Assembly: GCA_021325035.1 (NCBI GenBank)
Contig: JAJPHW010000192.1
Span: forward strand, 1 to 35,675
Source: Terriglobia bacterium
GTDB lineage: Bacteria; Acidobacteriota; Terriglobia; Terriglobales; Acidobacteriaceae
DNA length: 35,675 nt
Direction: 5' to 3'
The notes below the pieces were generated by a model. The model ran no database searches. It saw only the letters and a program-made list of their open reading frames with translations, and was not told the DNA's origin. Positions 1-8,628 of the stretch are shown piece by piece (within the stretch, counting starts at the first letter, position 1; every line of letters starts with the position of its first letter). The translations under genes were made by a program, and so were the position numbers.

Positions 1-3000
1 GCGTCATTAGCGCTGATGGCGTGCTCGGCCTTGAGATTGTCGAGCTGCTGGGGATTCGCGTTGTTCAAAGTACCGACGAAGGCATTGGCTCCGATGGAAG
101 AATCGTCGGTGGACTTGGAGAGAGTGTAATTACCTTCAAAACTCACATAATGCGTAGCGCGTTTTTGAAAGCGCACCTGCAAAGAGTTGTACCAGGAGCT
201 GGCTTCGAGAAGTGGCAACCCTTCGAAGTTCCCGTCGAATTGTGGATAGGGCCGCAACAGATTTCCCAGTGGAATGGTCGGCTGGTTATAACGGGAATCA
301 GGCTCGTTGAAAACGGGCGCTGGGCCGGTGACCAGACAACCTACACCGTTGAACATCGTGCAAAACGGATTAGGCACAGGATTTGCCAGGTAGTTGCTCA
401 CACAGCTGTCGGCATCGCAGGTCGGATCTAGAGCGTGCTGCTGTGCGGAAATCTGCGCCAACAGCGCGGAAGAAATGTAGTTGCGATTGCGTGTGCTCGA
501 ATAACCGCCCCACGGCAGATGCGTGCTGCGGTTGGCGGAGTAATCCACGCCAATCACAATCTGGCTGGGGAAAAGATGTTGAACGCCGAGGTTCCACTGA
601 TAAATGTCTGCATTGCGCGCGGTCGTTGTGCCGAGATCGTTCTGGTTGATGAAGCCCCACTCGGCGAGCGCGCCGTATTTTTGGTCCTGCGGCCCACTTA
701 AACCGCCGGGAAAAGGATTGGCAAGAGAAGCGGCACGGGTCTGAAAATTGTCGTTGGTAAAGAACATCGTCGCAGTTTCACGAAACGCGGTACCGGGATA
801 CTGAAAGTTTGTGGCGACGCTCGATCCGTAATACACTCCGGCACCGCCGCGAACAACAGTGTTAGACGTGAGTTGGTAGGCAAAACCGAGACGGGGACCG
901 AAGTTGTTGCGATCTACGGGAACGGTGCGCATGCCGTTGCTAGCGAAGATGGTCGTGCCTTGCAGCGGGCCAGTGATGGGAAGACCGGGGACGACGACTC
1001 CGCTGTTGCCGCTGAAATCGCTGAATTGGAGTTTGTTATTGCGTTCATCGTAGGGTGTGCTCCATTCGTAGCGGAGACCAAGATTGACGGTGAGTTTCGG
1101 AGTGACCTTCCAGTCATCCTGGAAATAAAATCCTGTTTCCTTCGATTTGTTGGCGACCGACGGATAAATGTTGATCTGGCTGCCATTATCGGGAAATCCG
1201 AAAAGCAGGCTGGCGAAAGGATTGCCCTGGGTACCGCCGGCTGCCCCGCTGTTGGGGATTTGCGAGGTCACATCATCGGTAAAGTTGAATAGTCCGGTAG
1301 GGTTGGGCGGCTGAAAGAAGTTGTTGTAGAACAAGCGCTGTTCGCCACCAAACTTGAAGATGTGATTGCCATGTACGACTTCAAACCGCGAGGAATATGT
1401 AGCCAGCGTGTGGGCAAAAGTCGTGTTTACGCAGCATTGGTCGTAGAGGCTGGTCCAGGGCGAAGCGCCACTCATCTGGATGGTCGGCATGCGGTCGAGG
1501 CCATTAGCATCCAGTACGGACGGTAGCCCCACGCTTTGCAGCGTGGGCAGGTTATCAGTTTCGGCCTGCTTTACACGATCAAGGCTCAACCGCGACGACC
1601 AGAGAATTTTTGGGGACAGCGTCCAGGAATATTCAAGCGACACGTTTTGTGCTGTCAGCGGCGACCCCGCGATGCCGTCACCGCTGGAGCCGAATTCGCC
1701 GTCTCCAAAGCCGGGAGGAGTTGTAAAGTCAGAATGCAGGCGGCTGTAGCGTGCGGAAACTCTCTGGTTCTGCCCGATTTGGTTGTCCACCTTGATATCG
1801 AATTGATAATCGGGGGCATGGGAGACAGCATTGGCACGGTAGTTGTTAAATTCGCCGGGAAGATTCGGCATCGGGTAGAGGTTGATGATGGCCTGCCCGA
1901 TCTTGTCAATTTCTCCGGTAGGAATAATGTTGCCGGGAACAGCCGGACGGATGCACGACTGGCCGGAGCCTTGAGAGGCGCATTGCAACGGATCGAAAAT
2001 TGGGTTGGCGGCTTGCGAGAAATCTCCGGTGCGTTCCGCGGCGGTAGGCACGCTGGCGACATAGTTAATGGGCTCGTTATCGCGAACTCTTTCAAGATCG
2101 GCGAAGAAGAACGTCTTGTCTTTACGAATCGGCCCGCCAATGGCAAAGCCGTACTGGTCGCGTTCGTGATCGGGCTTGATGCCGGGCGCGGGATTAAAAA
2201 AGTCGCGTGCATCTGTGCCATTGCGTTGCAGGAACCACCAGGCGCTGCCGTGATAAGAATTTGTTCCGCTCTTTAAAACCATGTTGACAACGGTGCCGCC
2301 GTTGTTGCCAAACTCTGCGGAGAAGCTATTGTTCTCGACCTTGAACTCCTGAATAATTTCAACGGACGGCTCGTAATAGACGTTGCTGTTCGCGCCTTCG
2401 CCCTGTTCCGGGGCGCTAATCAAAGCTCCGTCAATGCGTACTTCCGCCGTAGCGTTGCGTTGTCCGTTGGAAACAAAGTTCGTGCCTGCGGGATAGGAGT
2501 CGGCGGTGCCGCTGCCGGCAGTTTCCGTCACGCCGCCTGCGAGAAAGGCCAGGCCGAAGAAGCTCCGGTTTAAGAGAGGAATGTCTTTGACGTACTGGTT
2601 CGTTATATCGGTACCGAGCGAGGCGCTTTCTGTGTCGAGCAAAGGCGCAGTGTCACGAATCTCCATGGTGATGGTGGCACTGGCCGGATGAAGGGTAAAG
2701 TTCAGCGACGCATCCTGGTCCACCGCGAGCACAATTCCCTTTTGCTCAATGGTTTGGAAGCCAGCTGCTTCCACTTTGACGATGTAATTTGAGGGCCGTA
2801 AATCTCGCAGGCTGTAGATTCCACTGGAATTGGTTGTGACCGAGCGGCCGATATTGGTCCCGGCATCCGTGATGGTCACGGTGGCGCTGGGAACAACCGC
2901 GCCGCTTGAATCGGTGATGACGCCACGGAGCTGGGCCTGGTAATTAGCTTGTGCGAATGAAAAATGGACGGCAAGCAGCAAACCAAGCAACGTAAGAAGA

Positions 3001-3014
3001 CGGGTTTTGCGCAT
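1..3014 (-). CDS. TonB-dependent receptor, Oar-like, with N-terminal carboxypeptidase-regulatory domain (partial, C-terminus outside window)
   Basis: Reading the minus strand from an ATG at 3014 gives one frame with no stop down to base 1, so about 1,004 residues are visible and the C-terminus is missing. It starts with a clear signal peptide (MRKTRLLTLLGLLLAV then an AQA cleavage site). A CarboxypepD_reg/CnaB-like domain follows at about residues 25-105 (QLRGVITDSSGAVVPSATV). Next come a plug-like region (NGQRNATAEVRIDGA; GGTVVNMVLKSGTN) and long beta-barrel sequence with typical outer-membrane strands (GFYFQDDWKVTPKLTVNLGL; RNNFGPRLGFAYQL). Such proteins sit in the outer membrane and import large substrates, often glycans, with TonB energy. 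The gene diverges from a DeoR regulator followed by a sugar kinase and glycosidase, so a carbohydrate ligand is inferred. Short plus-strand open frames over this region are shadows. Confidence 0.9.
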   Translation of the reverse strand, partial: MRKTRLLTLLGLLLAVHFSFAQANYQAQLRGVITDSSGAVVPSATVTITDAGTNIGRSVTTNSSGIYSLRDLRPSNYIVKVEAAGFQTIEQKGIVLAVDQDASLNFTLHPASATITMEIRDTAPLLDTESASLGTDITNQYVKDIPLLNRSFFGLAFLAGGVTETAGSGTADSYPAGTNFVSNGQRNATAEVRIDGALISAPEQGEGANSNVYYEPSVEIIQEFKVENNSFSAEFGNNGGTVVNMVLKSGTNSYHGSAWWFLQRNGTDARDFFNPAPGIKPDHERDQYGFAIGGPIRKDKTFFFADLERVRDNEPINYVASVPTAAERTGDFSQAANPIFDPLQCASQGSGQSCIRPAVPGNIIPTGEIDKIGQAIINLYPMPNLPGEFNNYRANAVSHAPDYQFDIKVDNQIGQNQRVSARYSRLHSDFTTPPGFGDGEFGSSGDGIAGSPLTAQNVSLEYSWTLSPKILWSSRLSLDRVKQAETDNLPTLQSVGLPSVLDANGLDRMPTIQMSGASPWTSLYDQCCVNTTFAHTLATYSSRFEVVHGNHIFKFGGEQRLFYNNFFQPPNPTGLFNFTDDVTSQIPNSGAAGGTQGNPFASLLFGFPDNGSQINIYPSVANKSKETGFYFQDDWKVTPKLTVNLGLRYEWSTPYDERNNKLQFSDFSGNSGVVVPGLPITGPLQGTTIFASNGMRTVPVDRNNFGPRLGFAYQLTSNTVVRGGAGVYYGSSVATNFQYPGTAFRETATMFFTNDNFQTRAASLANPFPGGLSGPQDQKYGALAEWGFINQNDLGTTTARNADIYQWNLGVQHLFPSQIVIGVDYSANRSTHLPWGGYSSTRNRNYISSALLAQISAQQHALDPTCDADSCVSNYLANPVPNPFCTMFNGVGCLVTGPAPVFNEPDSRYNQPTIPLGNLLRPYPQFDGNFEGLPLLEASSWYNSLQVRFQKRATHYVSFEGNYTLSKSTDDSSIGANAFVGTLNNANPQQLDNLKAEHAISAND

Positions 3015-3036
3015 TGTGATAGCCTTTGGCATACGG

Positions 3037-3127
3037 CTTTCGTATTATTATGCTTGCAATCTTTTAGTTCCGTTTGTAACGAAAGTCAAGGAAATTCCGC
3101 TTTCGTAATTTTGTTTACAAACGAAAG
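3037..3127. promoter_or_regulatory. Phased array of ACGAAAG/CTTTCGT boxes, candidate DeoR operator
   Basis: Four exact copies of the same heptamer lie in the divergent intergenic region: CTTTCGT at 3037-3043, ACGAAAG at 3079-3085, CTTTCGT at 3100-3106 and ACGAAAG at 3121-3127. Start-to-start distances are 42, 21 and 21 bp, that is two or four helical turns, placing the boxes on one face of the DNA. A fifth copy at 3993-3999 lies just before the kinase gene. DeoR/GlpR/AgaR-family regulators are known to use repeated TTTCG-type boxes. The likely role is control of both the receptor gene and the deoR-kinase-glycosidase genes. Confidence 0.6.
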
Positions 3128-3180
3128 CCCGACGGATTACAAAGGGAGCACGTCAAATTGGCTGGATACGCAGGAGCATT

Positions 3181-3942
3181 GTGCTAAACGAAGAACGACG
3201 GAGAGCAATAGTTGATCTGGTAAACCGGGATGGCCGCGTGCTGGTGGCCGATCTTTCCACACAGTTTGAAACATCACCGGTGACCATCCGAAAAGATCTG
3301 GAAATTTTGCATACCCAGGGACGGCTGCATCGCACCCATGGCGGAGCATTGCCCGCAAAAGAAGGTGCGCTCGAAGACCCGACCTTGCGAGAAAAAGAGA
3401 AGCTACACCGCAAAGAGAAGATGCGCATTGCCGCGGTCGCTGCGCAGCGAGTAAAAGAAGGACAAGTCGTCATTCTGGATTCCGGCACCACCACCACCGC
3501 GATTGCGCGGGCCTTGCGGCATTTCAGCAATCTGACCATCATTACAAATGCCATCAATATTGCGGCGGAACTGGCGGGTTCAGCCGTAGAAGTTATTCTG
3601 ACCGGCGGAACGTTGCGTAAAAATTCTTTTTCTCTGGTGGGACCCATCGCCGAAGAAACATTGCGACGGCTCAACGCAGACATTCTCTTTCTCGGCGTGG
3701 ATGGTTTCGACGTGCACTATGGATTGAGCACGCCCAATTTGCTGGAAGCCAAAGTGAATCGGGCCATGATGGATGTCGCCCGCATGACGATTGCCACTTG
3801 CGACTCCAGTAAGTTTGGCCGCCGCAGTTTGTCGCTAATTGCGCCGCCTACCGGCGTTCAGGAGATTTTGACGGATCGGGGCATTCCAAAATCTGATCTC
3901 AATGCATTAAGAAAAGCCGGGGTGACGGTGACGCTGGCGTGA
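3181..3942 (+). CDS. DeoR-family transcriptional regulator
   Basis: A 253-residue protein of normal length for the family. The N-terminal winged helix-turn-helix (about residues 5-57) has the DeoR signature: RRRAIVDLVNRDGRVLVADL, then SPVTIRKDLEILHTQGRLHR and HGGA. The C-terminal sugar-phosphate sensor domain (about 75-235) shows VILDSGTTTTAIARAL and FLGVDGF, as expected for an isomerase-fold effector pocket. The GTG start at 3181 is chosen because AGGAG at 3172-3176 is well spaced before it. Regulators of this type are usually repressors released by a phosphorylated sugar; the kinase downstream could make the effector. The heptamer array just upstream suggests that it controls itself and the divergent receptor. 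The specific sugar is not readable from sequence. Confidence 0.93.
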   Translation: MLNEERRRAIVDLVNRDGRVLVADLSTQFETSPVTIRKDLEILHTQGRLHRTHGGALPAKEGALEDPTLREKEKLHRKEKMRIAAVAAQRVKEGQVVILDSGTTTTAIARALRHFSNLTIITNAINIAAELAGSAVEVILTGGTLRKNSFSLVGPIAEETLRRLNADILFLGVDGFDVHYGLSTPNLLEAKVNRAMMDVARMTIATCDSSKFGRRSLSLIAPPTGVQEILTDRGIPKSDLNALRKAGVTVTLA

Positions 3943-3992
3943 TCAAAGACTTGCCTCCTGCCGCTGGACAACCTGCCACCAAAAGATATAAA

Positions 3993-3999
3993 ACGAAAG
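3993..3999 (+). promoter_or_regulatory. Single ACGAAAG box before the sugar kinase gene
   Basis: The heptamer of the upstream array recurs within the 79-bp gap between the regulator and kinase genes, 23 bp before the kinase start. It could be an internal operator. A 7-mer alone also occurs by chance, so this copy is weak on its own. Confidence 0.35.
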
Positions 4000-4021
4000 A
4001 AACCGTAAGTTCTGAGGGAAC

Positions 4022-4963
4022 ATGCCCCGTTTCGATGTCACGATTGCCGGTGAGCTGAACCTTGATCTAATTCTCTATGGTTTACCGGGCGAACTACCTG
4101 CGGAGCGCGAGCTACTGGCTGAGCGCATGGTGTTGACGCTTGGCAGTTCCTCCGCCATCGTTGCGCATAACCTGGCGACGCTGGGTTCGCGCGTGGGATT
4201 TATTTCCTGCATCGGCGATGACCAAATGGGCCAGGATGCCCTATCTCGTCTAACCGCTGCTGGCATTGATGTTTCTTGTGTTCGCCGCACGGCAACCGAA
4301 CAGACCGGCATTTCGATTATTTTGCAACGCGAAAAGTGGCGGACTATTCTGACATATCCAGGGACGATCTTTTCGCTTACGCCTGCCCAGCTTGATCTCG
4401 ACTACTTGTGCAGCGCGAAACATTTTCATCTTTGCTCTTTTTATTTACAGCGCGGCTTGCAGGCCAGCGTGCCGGATCTGTTCCGTAAATTGAAAACCGC
4501 CGGACTCACGATTTCCATGGACAGTAATGACGATCCTGAAGACCGATGGGAAGGCGGTATCCGCGATGCTTTACCTTACGTGGATGTCTTTCTGCCAAAT
4601 GAGCGAGAAGCGCGCCGTATTGCTGGCACTGACGATATAGATCGCGCGATTGAGACGCTGTCGCGTTTGGTCCCGCTTGTCGTGGTCAAGCGTGGGGCCG
4701 AAGGAGCAACTGCACGCCGGGGCAAAGAAACGGTCGCTGCGCCAGCAATTCGGCTGAAAAAAGTCGTGGACGCCGTGGGAGCAGGAGACAGCTTTGACGC
4801 AGGGTTCATTCACGAATTTGTGCGTGGTTCGAGTCTTCTAGATTGCCTGCATGCTGGGAATTTGGCGGGAGCGCTTTCGACCACGCGCCCGGGAGGAACG
4901 GAAGCATTTCGTGATCGTGAGTATCGAGAACGATTTATGAAAGAGTGCGGGGTGCGGAAGTGA
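4022..4963 (+). CDS. PfkB-family carbohydrate kinase
   Basis: A 313-residue cytoplasmic ribokinase-like enzyme that would phosphorylate a sugar or nucleoside with ATP. The N-terminal part contains the substrate lid and a glycine-rich stretch (LGSSSAIVAHNLATLGSRVG, about residues 40-60). The C-terminal PfkB signature DAVGAGDSFDAGF holds the anion hole and the catalytic base Asp256. The ATG at 4022 follows GAGGGA. The next gene starts at a GTG that overlaps this gene's stop codon by 4 bp (GTGA), so the glycosidase is probably translationally coupled. The substrate is unknown; fructokinase, 2-keto-3-deoxygluconate kinase and tagatose-type kinases all fit. The context (DeoR regulator, alpha-galactosidase-like enzyme, TonB receptor) favours a breakdown product of a galactoside or related sugar. 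Confidence 0.92.
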   Translation: MPRFDVTIAGELNLDLILYGLPGELPAERELLAERMVLTLGSSSAIVAHNLATLGSRVGFISCIGDDQMGQDALSRLTAAGIDVSCVRRTATEQTGISIILQREKWRTILTYPGTIFSLTPAQLDLDYLCSAKHFHLCSFYLQRGLQASVPDLFRKLKTAGLTISMDSNDDPEDRWEGGIRDALPYVDVFLPNEREARRIAGTDDIDRAIETLSRLVPLVVVKRGAEGATARRGKETVAAPAIRLKKVVDAVGAGDSFDAGFIHEFVRGSSLLDCLHAGNLAGALSTTRPGGTEAFRDREYRERFMKECGVRK

Positions 4964-7032
4964 AACATTTCATTTCGAACCTGAGTCTGGTTGTACTGTT
5001 GGGCATTTTGATTGCTACATCTCAAGCAGAAAATTCAAGCACGCCAAAGTCGGCTGACCGACTGGCTTCCATTCAGAGCCAGAGTCTTCGGATGGAGTTC
5101 GATAACAAGTTGCACAGCCGGGTGGTCGCGCGATTTCAGGGGAAAGAAATTCCTCTAGGCCCATTCTCAGCTTCGGAAACAATATCGAGCGCGACGCAAA
5201 CCTGGCGTGATTTCACGCTTGCTTCACAAAAACGCGAGCACATCACAGACGGATTTGGCAGCGGCGAGCGGCTAACGCTTACGGGAAATGCGGGCTCGTT
5301 AAACAAGACCGTTTCAGTCACGATTTATGACGATTCTCCTGCGCTGGCGGTCTTTGATGTCAGCTATACGAACAACGGGACATCTAATATTGCGATTCAA
5401 AGCTGGCACAATCATTCCTACACAATTGACGCGCAGCGCGGCGCACCAGAGCCTGCATTCTGGTCTTACCAAAGCGGATCTTATGAAAAGCGCCCAAATT
5501 GGGTGTTGCTGCTAAAAACCGGCTTTACACAGCAGAATTATCTCGGTATGAACGCCAGCGACTACGGCGGCGGCACTCCAATTATTGATGTTTGGCGAAG
5601 AGATGTTGGCATTGGCGTAGGCCATGTGGAACCGGGCCCACGATTAGTTTCATTGCCGGTCTCAATGCCAGATGCAAGGCATGCACACATCGCCGTGACA
5701 TACAAGCATGCAAGAGACATTGCTCCCGGTGAGAGTTTCCACACCTTTCGAACTTTTGTCACCGTACATCAGGGCGATTATTTCCAAACGCTAACGACAT
5801 ACCGGCGGCTGATGGCCAAGCAGGGCTTCACGATGGCATCCACGCCGGAATCGGGCTTTGGCGCGATTTGGTGCGCCTGGGGGTACGGGCGCTCCGTCCA
5901 ACTCAAGCAGGTTTACGAAACTTTGCCCACCGCAAAGAAAATGGGATTCACCTGGGTCACACTCGACGACGGCTGGCAAAATGACTACGGCGATTGGCAG
6001 GTGGATCCGAAGAAATTTCCGAATGGCGACGCCGACATGAAAGCGCTGGTGGATCGGATCCATCAGGAAGGATTTAAAGCGCAATTGTGGTGGTCCCCTT
6101 TGAGCGCATCGCCAAATTCGAAATTGTTGCACGACGAGCCTGATTTAATTTTGGAAAACCGCGATGGATCGCCGCGCAAAATTTCCTGGTGGAATACGGA
6201 CTACCTCTGCCCAGCCGATGAAAAAGTTGTAGAAAATCAGGACGCGTTAGTGCGCAAAATCCTTGTGGATTGGGGCTTCGACGGTCTCAAGCTCGACGGC
6301 CAGCACATGAATGGCGTGCCCGCATGTTACAACCCGGCACATCATCACGCGAAGCCGGAAGACTCTGTCGAAGCGTTGCCGGATTTCTTCAAGAGCATCT
6401 ATGACACTGCCCAAAAAGTAAAGCCGGGAGCGTTGGTGGAATTCTGCCCGTGTGGCACGTCGTATTCATTTTTCACCATGCCACACTTCAACATGTCGGT
6501 AGCTTCCGATCCGGAAAGTTCGTTTCAGGTACGATCAAAGGCAAAAACGATTAAGGGCTTGATGGGAGACGACATTCCCTATTTCGGCGACCACGTGGAA
6601 CTAAGCGACGGGGGCGACGATTTCGCGTCAACGATGGGAGTGGGCGGAGTCGTGGGAACACAGTTTGTGCTTCCCTCTTTGGTCACGAAACATGGCAAGT
6701 ATGACCTGACTCCAGCGCGCGAAAAAGTTTTCGAGAAATGGATCAACCTCTACAAAGAAAAAATGATTTCGCGCGGCGAGTATCTCGGATCGCTCTACGA
6801 CATCGGTTTTGATCTGCCGGAAGCCCATGTGATTCGCAAAAATAATTCCATGTATTACGCGTTCTTTGCGAAAAACTGGAATGGCAAGGTGCAGTTGCGC
6901 GGACTCGAAGATAAAACTTATCACGTCATGGATTACGTGAATGGCAAAGACTACGGGACCGTGCGCGGACCGATGGCGCAGATTTCCGCTGCATTTGCCA
7001 AGCATCTTCTGTTGGAAGCAGACCCACAGTAA
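4960..7032 (+). CDS. Secreted alpha-galactosidase-like glycoside hydrolase (GH36/GH27 clan)
   Basis: A 690-residue enzyme with a signal peptide (MKHFISNLSLVVLLGILIA then TSQA). The N-terminal beta-sandwich (to about residue 290) is followed by a TIM barrel with the melibiase patterns GFTWVTLDDGWQ and FKAQLWWSPL. The motif GFDGLKLDGQ carries the expected nucleophile Asp446, and SVASDPESS carries the likely acid/base Asp517. The C-terminal beta domain ends at about 690. These patterns match GH-D clan alpha-galactosidases and relatives. GTG at 4960 is preferred over GTG at 4945: it gives a cleaner signal peptide and a GTGA overlap with the kinase stop. The enzyme would cut alpha-linked sugars in the periplasm or outside, and the kinase would trap the product. 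The exact glycosidic specificity is open. The stop codon is directly next to the stop of the convergent peptidase gene. Confidence 0.88.
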   Translation: MKHFISNLSLVVLLGILIATSQAENSSTPKSADRLASIQSQSLRMEFDNKLHSRVVARFQGKEIPLGPFSASETISSATQTWRDFTLASQKREHITDGFGSGERLTLTGNAGSLNKTVSVTIYDDSPALAVFDVSYTNNGTSNIAIQSWHNHSYTIDAQRGAPEPAFWSYQSGSYEKRPNWVLLLKTGFTQQNYLGMNASDYGGGTPIIDVWRRDVGIGVGHVEPGPRLVSLPVSMPDARHAHIAVTYKHARDIAPGESFHTFRTFVTVHQGDYFQTLTTYRRLMAKQGFTMASTPESGFGAIWCAWGYGRSVQLKQVYETLPTAKKMGFTWVTLDDGWQNDYGDWQVDPKKFPNGDADMKALVDRIHQEGFKAQLWWSPLSASPNSKLLHDEPDLILENRDGSPRKISWWNTDYLCPADEKVVENQDALVRKILVDWGFDGLKLDGQHMNGVPACYNPAHHHAKPEDSVEALPDFFKSIYDTAQKVKPGALVEFCPCGTSYSFFTMPHFNMSVASDPESSFQVRSKAKTIKGLMGDDIPYFGDHVELSDGGDDFASTMGVGGVVGTQFVLPSLVTKHGKYDLTPAREKVFEKWINLYKEKMISRGEYLGSLYDIGFDLPEAHVIRKNNSMYYAFFAKNWNGKVQLRGLEDKTYHVMDYVNGKDYGTVRGPMAQISAAFAKHLLLEADPQ

Positions 7033-8487
7033 CTACTGCGCATAAAAGGCCGACATCGCGCGGTAGAAATTCCACACATCCACTTTTGACGACATTTCAA
7101 AGGGCGAATGCATGGAGAGCAGCGGCACGCCGAGATCAATCACTTCCATGTCTTCCCTCGACATAAAACCTCCGATGGTTCCACCGCCACCGACGCCGAC
7201 TTTTGGCGTTTGCGTCTGCCAGGGAATGTTGTTGCGGTCCATCAGCCCACGGACCTTGGCGATAAATTCGGAGGGTGCATTGAATCCTCCACCATAGAGC
7301 TTAATAGCAACGCCATAGCCCATGCGCGCGGCATTCGTGGTCTCACTGTTGTAGGGGAAAATCGGGTTGACGCCGTCATTCGCATCGGCAGAAATCACTT
7401 CAGCGTTGTGCAGCGCGCGGCGCAAGTCCAAATCGTTGTAGCTGGATCCCCGCTGCGCCCCGATGAGTCTCGCAAAAGTTGAATTCAGAAATTGCGAGTC
7501 TGCCCCGGTGTTGTTCACGGAACCGACTTCTTCAAAATTGCTCAGATATGCCATTGCTGTGTGGCGCGGAGTTCCTTTCAAATCGAGAATGGCACGAGCT
7601 GCACAAAAAGAAGACAAGCGGTCATCTTGCCCGTAGGCGCCAACCAGTCCTCGGTCGAGACCCACGTCGGCGGGAGATGCGGCAGGCACTAAAGCCAACT
7701 CTGAACTGACAAGGTCCTCTTCGGTGATTTTGTAAGTGGAAATCAACTGCTTCGCGACTTCCACGGCGACGGAATCTTTGTCGCTAGGAATGCTACCCGC
7801 CACAGGGTCAAGTTCCTCGCCTTTCAGGACTTCGGTGTAAGTGCGCGAACGTAAGTCTTTATCGGAATGCGGAGCATTATCGGGAATGACAAAAACCGGA
7901 TCGCCGGGATGGAGACCGATGGAAACATCTACCGTGCGGCCGTCGGTTGTATCAATGCGGCCGAGCACAGCCAGAGGAACATTGGCCCACTGATATGTCT
8001 TAATTCCGCCGTAGAAAATTGTCTTAAACAGGGCGATTTCGCCCGCCGAGTAAATCGGGCGGCCTTTCAAATCAATATGCGGGCTGTCGTGGTGGGTGCC
8101 GATCACGTGCGTTCCCTCCACAATTGGATCGGAGCCAACAACCACGAAAATCACTGCGCGGTCGCGGTCGGGAACAATCAGGCGCGCGCCAGCTTTGACT
8201 TGTTTCGGGTCAGTAAATTCAGCAAACCCGGCAGCTTTGGCGCGGCGAATCACTTCGCGCGTGGAAGTTTCCGCCGTGCGAGAGATGTTCAAATAGCTTT
8301 TGTAATCGTCGGCAAAATCCATGGTCTGCTGATGCTCAGCAGGAGTCAGTTGCAGCCATCCCGATTTTTTCCTGGCCCAAGCATCGCCATCGTTTTGGGC
8401 CAGAGTTGGAAGTGGCTGACTAGCGAGAAACACAACCATTGCCAGAGGCAAGAAAAGCTGCAGTAAGCGCATCATTTTTACTGACAT
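7033..8487 (-). CDS. M18-family aspartyl aminopeptidase-like metallopeptidase with signal peptide
   Basis: A 484-residue protein of usual M18 length plus a leader. Metal-site motifs are visible in order: GTHHDSPHID (the HxD pair), GQDDRLSS (bridging Asp), NFEEVGS (catalytic and metal Glu pair) and LLSMHSPFEMSS (final His ligand). M18 enzymes form large dodecameric cages and remove N-terminal Asp or Glu. Unusually, this one starts with a strong signal peptide (MRLLQLFLPLAMVVFLAS then LPTLAQ), which predicts export, whereas characterised M18 enzymes are mostly cytosolic or vacuolar. The start at 8487 has AAAGGG upstream; an ATG four codons later is also possible. Its stop abuts that of the convergent glycosidase gene with no bases between. 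Confidence 0.9.
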   Translation of the reverse strand: MSVKMMRLLQLFLPLAMVVFLASQPLPTLAQNDGDAWARKKSGWLQLTPAEHQQTMDFADDYKSYLNISRTAETSTREVIRRAKAAGFAEFTDPKQVKAGARLIVPDRDRAVIFVVVGSDPIVEGTHVIGTHHDSPHIDLKGRPIYSAGEIALFKTIFYGGIKTYQWANVPLAVLGRIDTTDGRTVDVSIGLHPGDPVFVIPDNAPHSDKDLRSRTYTEVLKGEELDPVAGSIPSDKDSVAVEVAKQLISTYKITEEDLVSSELALVPAASPADVGLDRGLVGAYGQDDRLSSFCAARAILDLKGTPRHTAMAYLSNFEEVGSVNNTGADSQFLNSTFARLIGAQRGSSYNDLDLRRALHNAEVISADANDGVNPIFPYNSETTNAARMGYGVAIKLYGGGFNAPSEFIAKVRGLMDRNNIPWQTQTPKVGVGGGGTIGGFMSREDMEVIDLGVPLLSMHSPFEMSSKVDVWNFYRAMSAFYAQ

Positions 8488-8511
8488 AAGAACCCTTTAG
8501 ACGAAAGCAGC

Positions 8512-8583
8512 GAATTTTAGTGAGCTATCTTACGGCAGGCGGTGTTGGATAATCAAAGAAAATGCTCAGAACATGGCATTATC
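8512..8583 (-). repeat. Duplicated intergenic/promoter sequence, copy 1
   Basis: This stretch aligns with 10868-10938 with one gap. Shared blocks include GAATTTTAG, CAGGC, AAAGAAAA/GAAGAAAA and ATGGCATTAT. Both copies lie upstream of a minus-strand gene. Confidence 0.55.
8527..8556 (-). promoter_or_regulatory. Predicted promoter of the M18 peptidase gene, within a duplicated intergenic sequence
   Basis: On the minus strand a -35-like TTGATT (8551-8556) is followed by 18 bp and a -10-like TAAGAT (8527-8532). The surrounding 72 bp (8512-8583) closely resemble the sequence before the phosphodiesterase/TPR gene (10868-10938), where the same geometry recurs. Confidence 0.5.
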
Positions 8584-8628
8584 AGCCAAAGTACGCCAGG
8601 TTTCGCGAACCAATTTCATCATCTTTGT

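Noticed and set aside
873-2276. Plus-strand open frames of up to 246 residues over the receptor gene
   Set aside because: They are antisense shadows of the continuous minus-strand receptor frame and show no ribosome sites or family motifs.
8501-8507. Another ACGAAAG heptamer before the M18 gene
   Set aside because: A 7-mer is expected a few times by chance in 35 kb on both strands, and this one is isolated and unphased, so it is not called a DeoR box.
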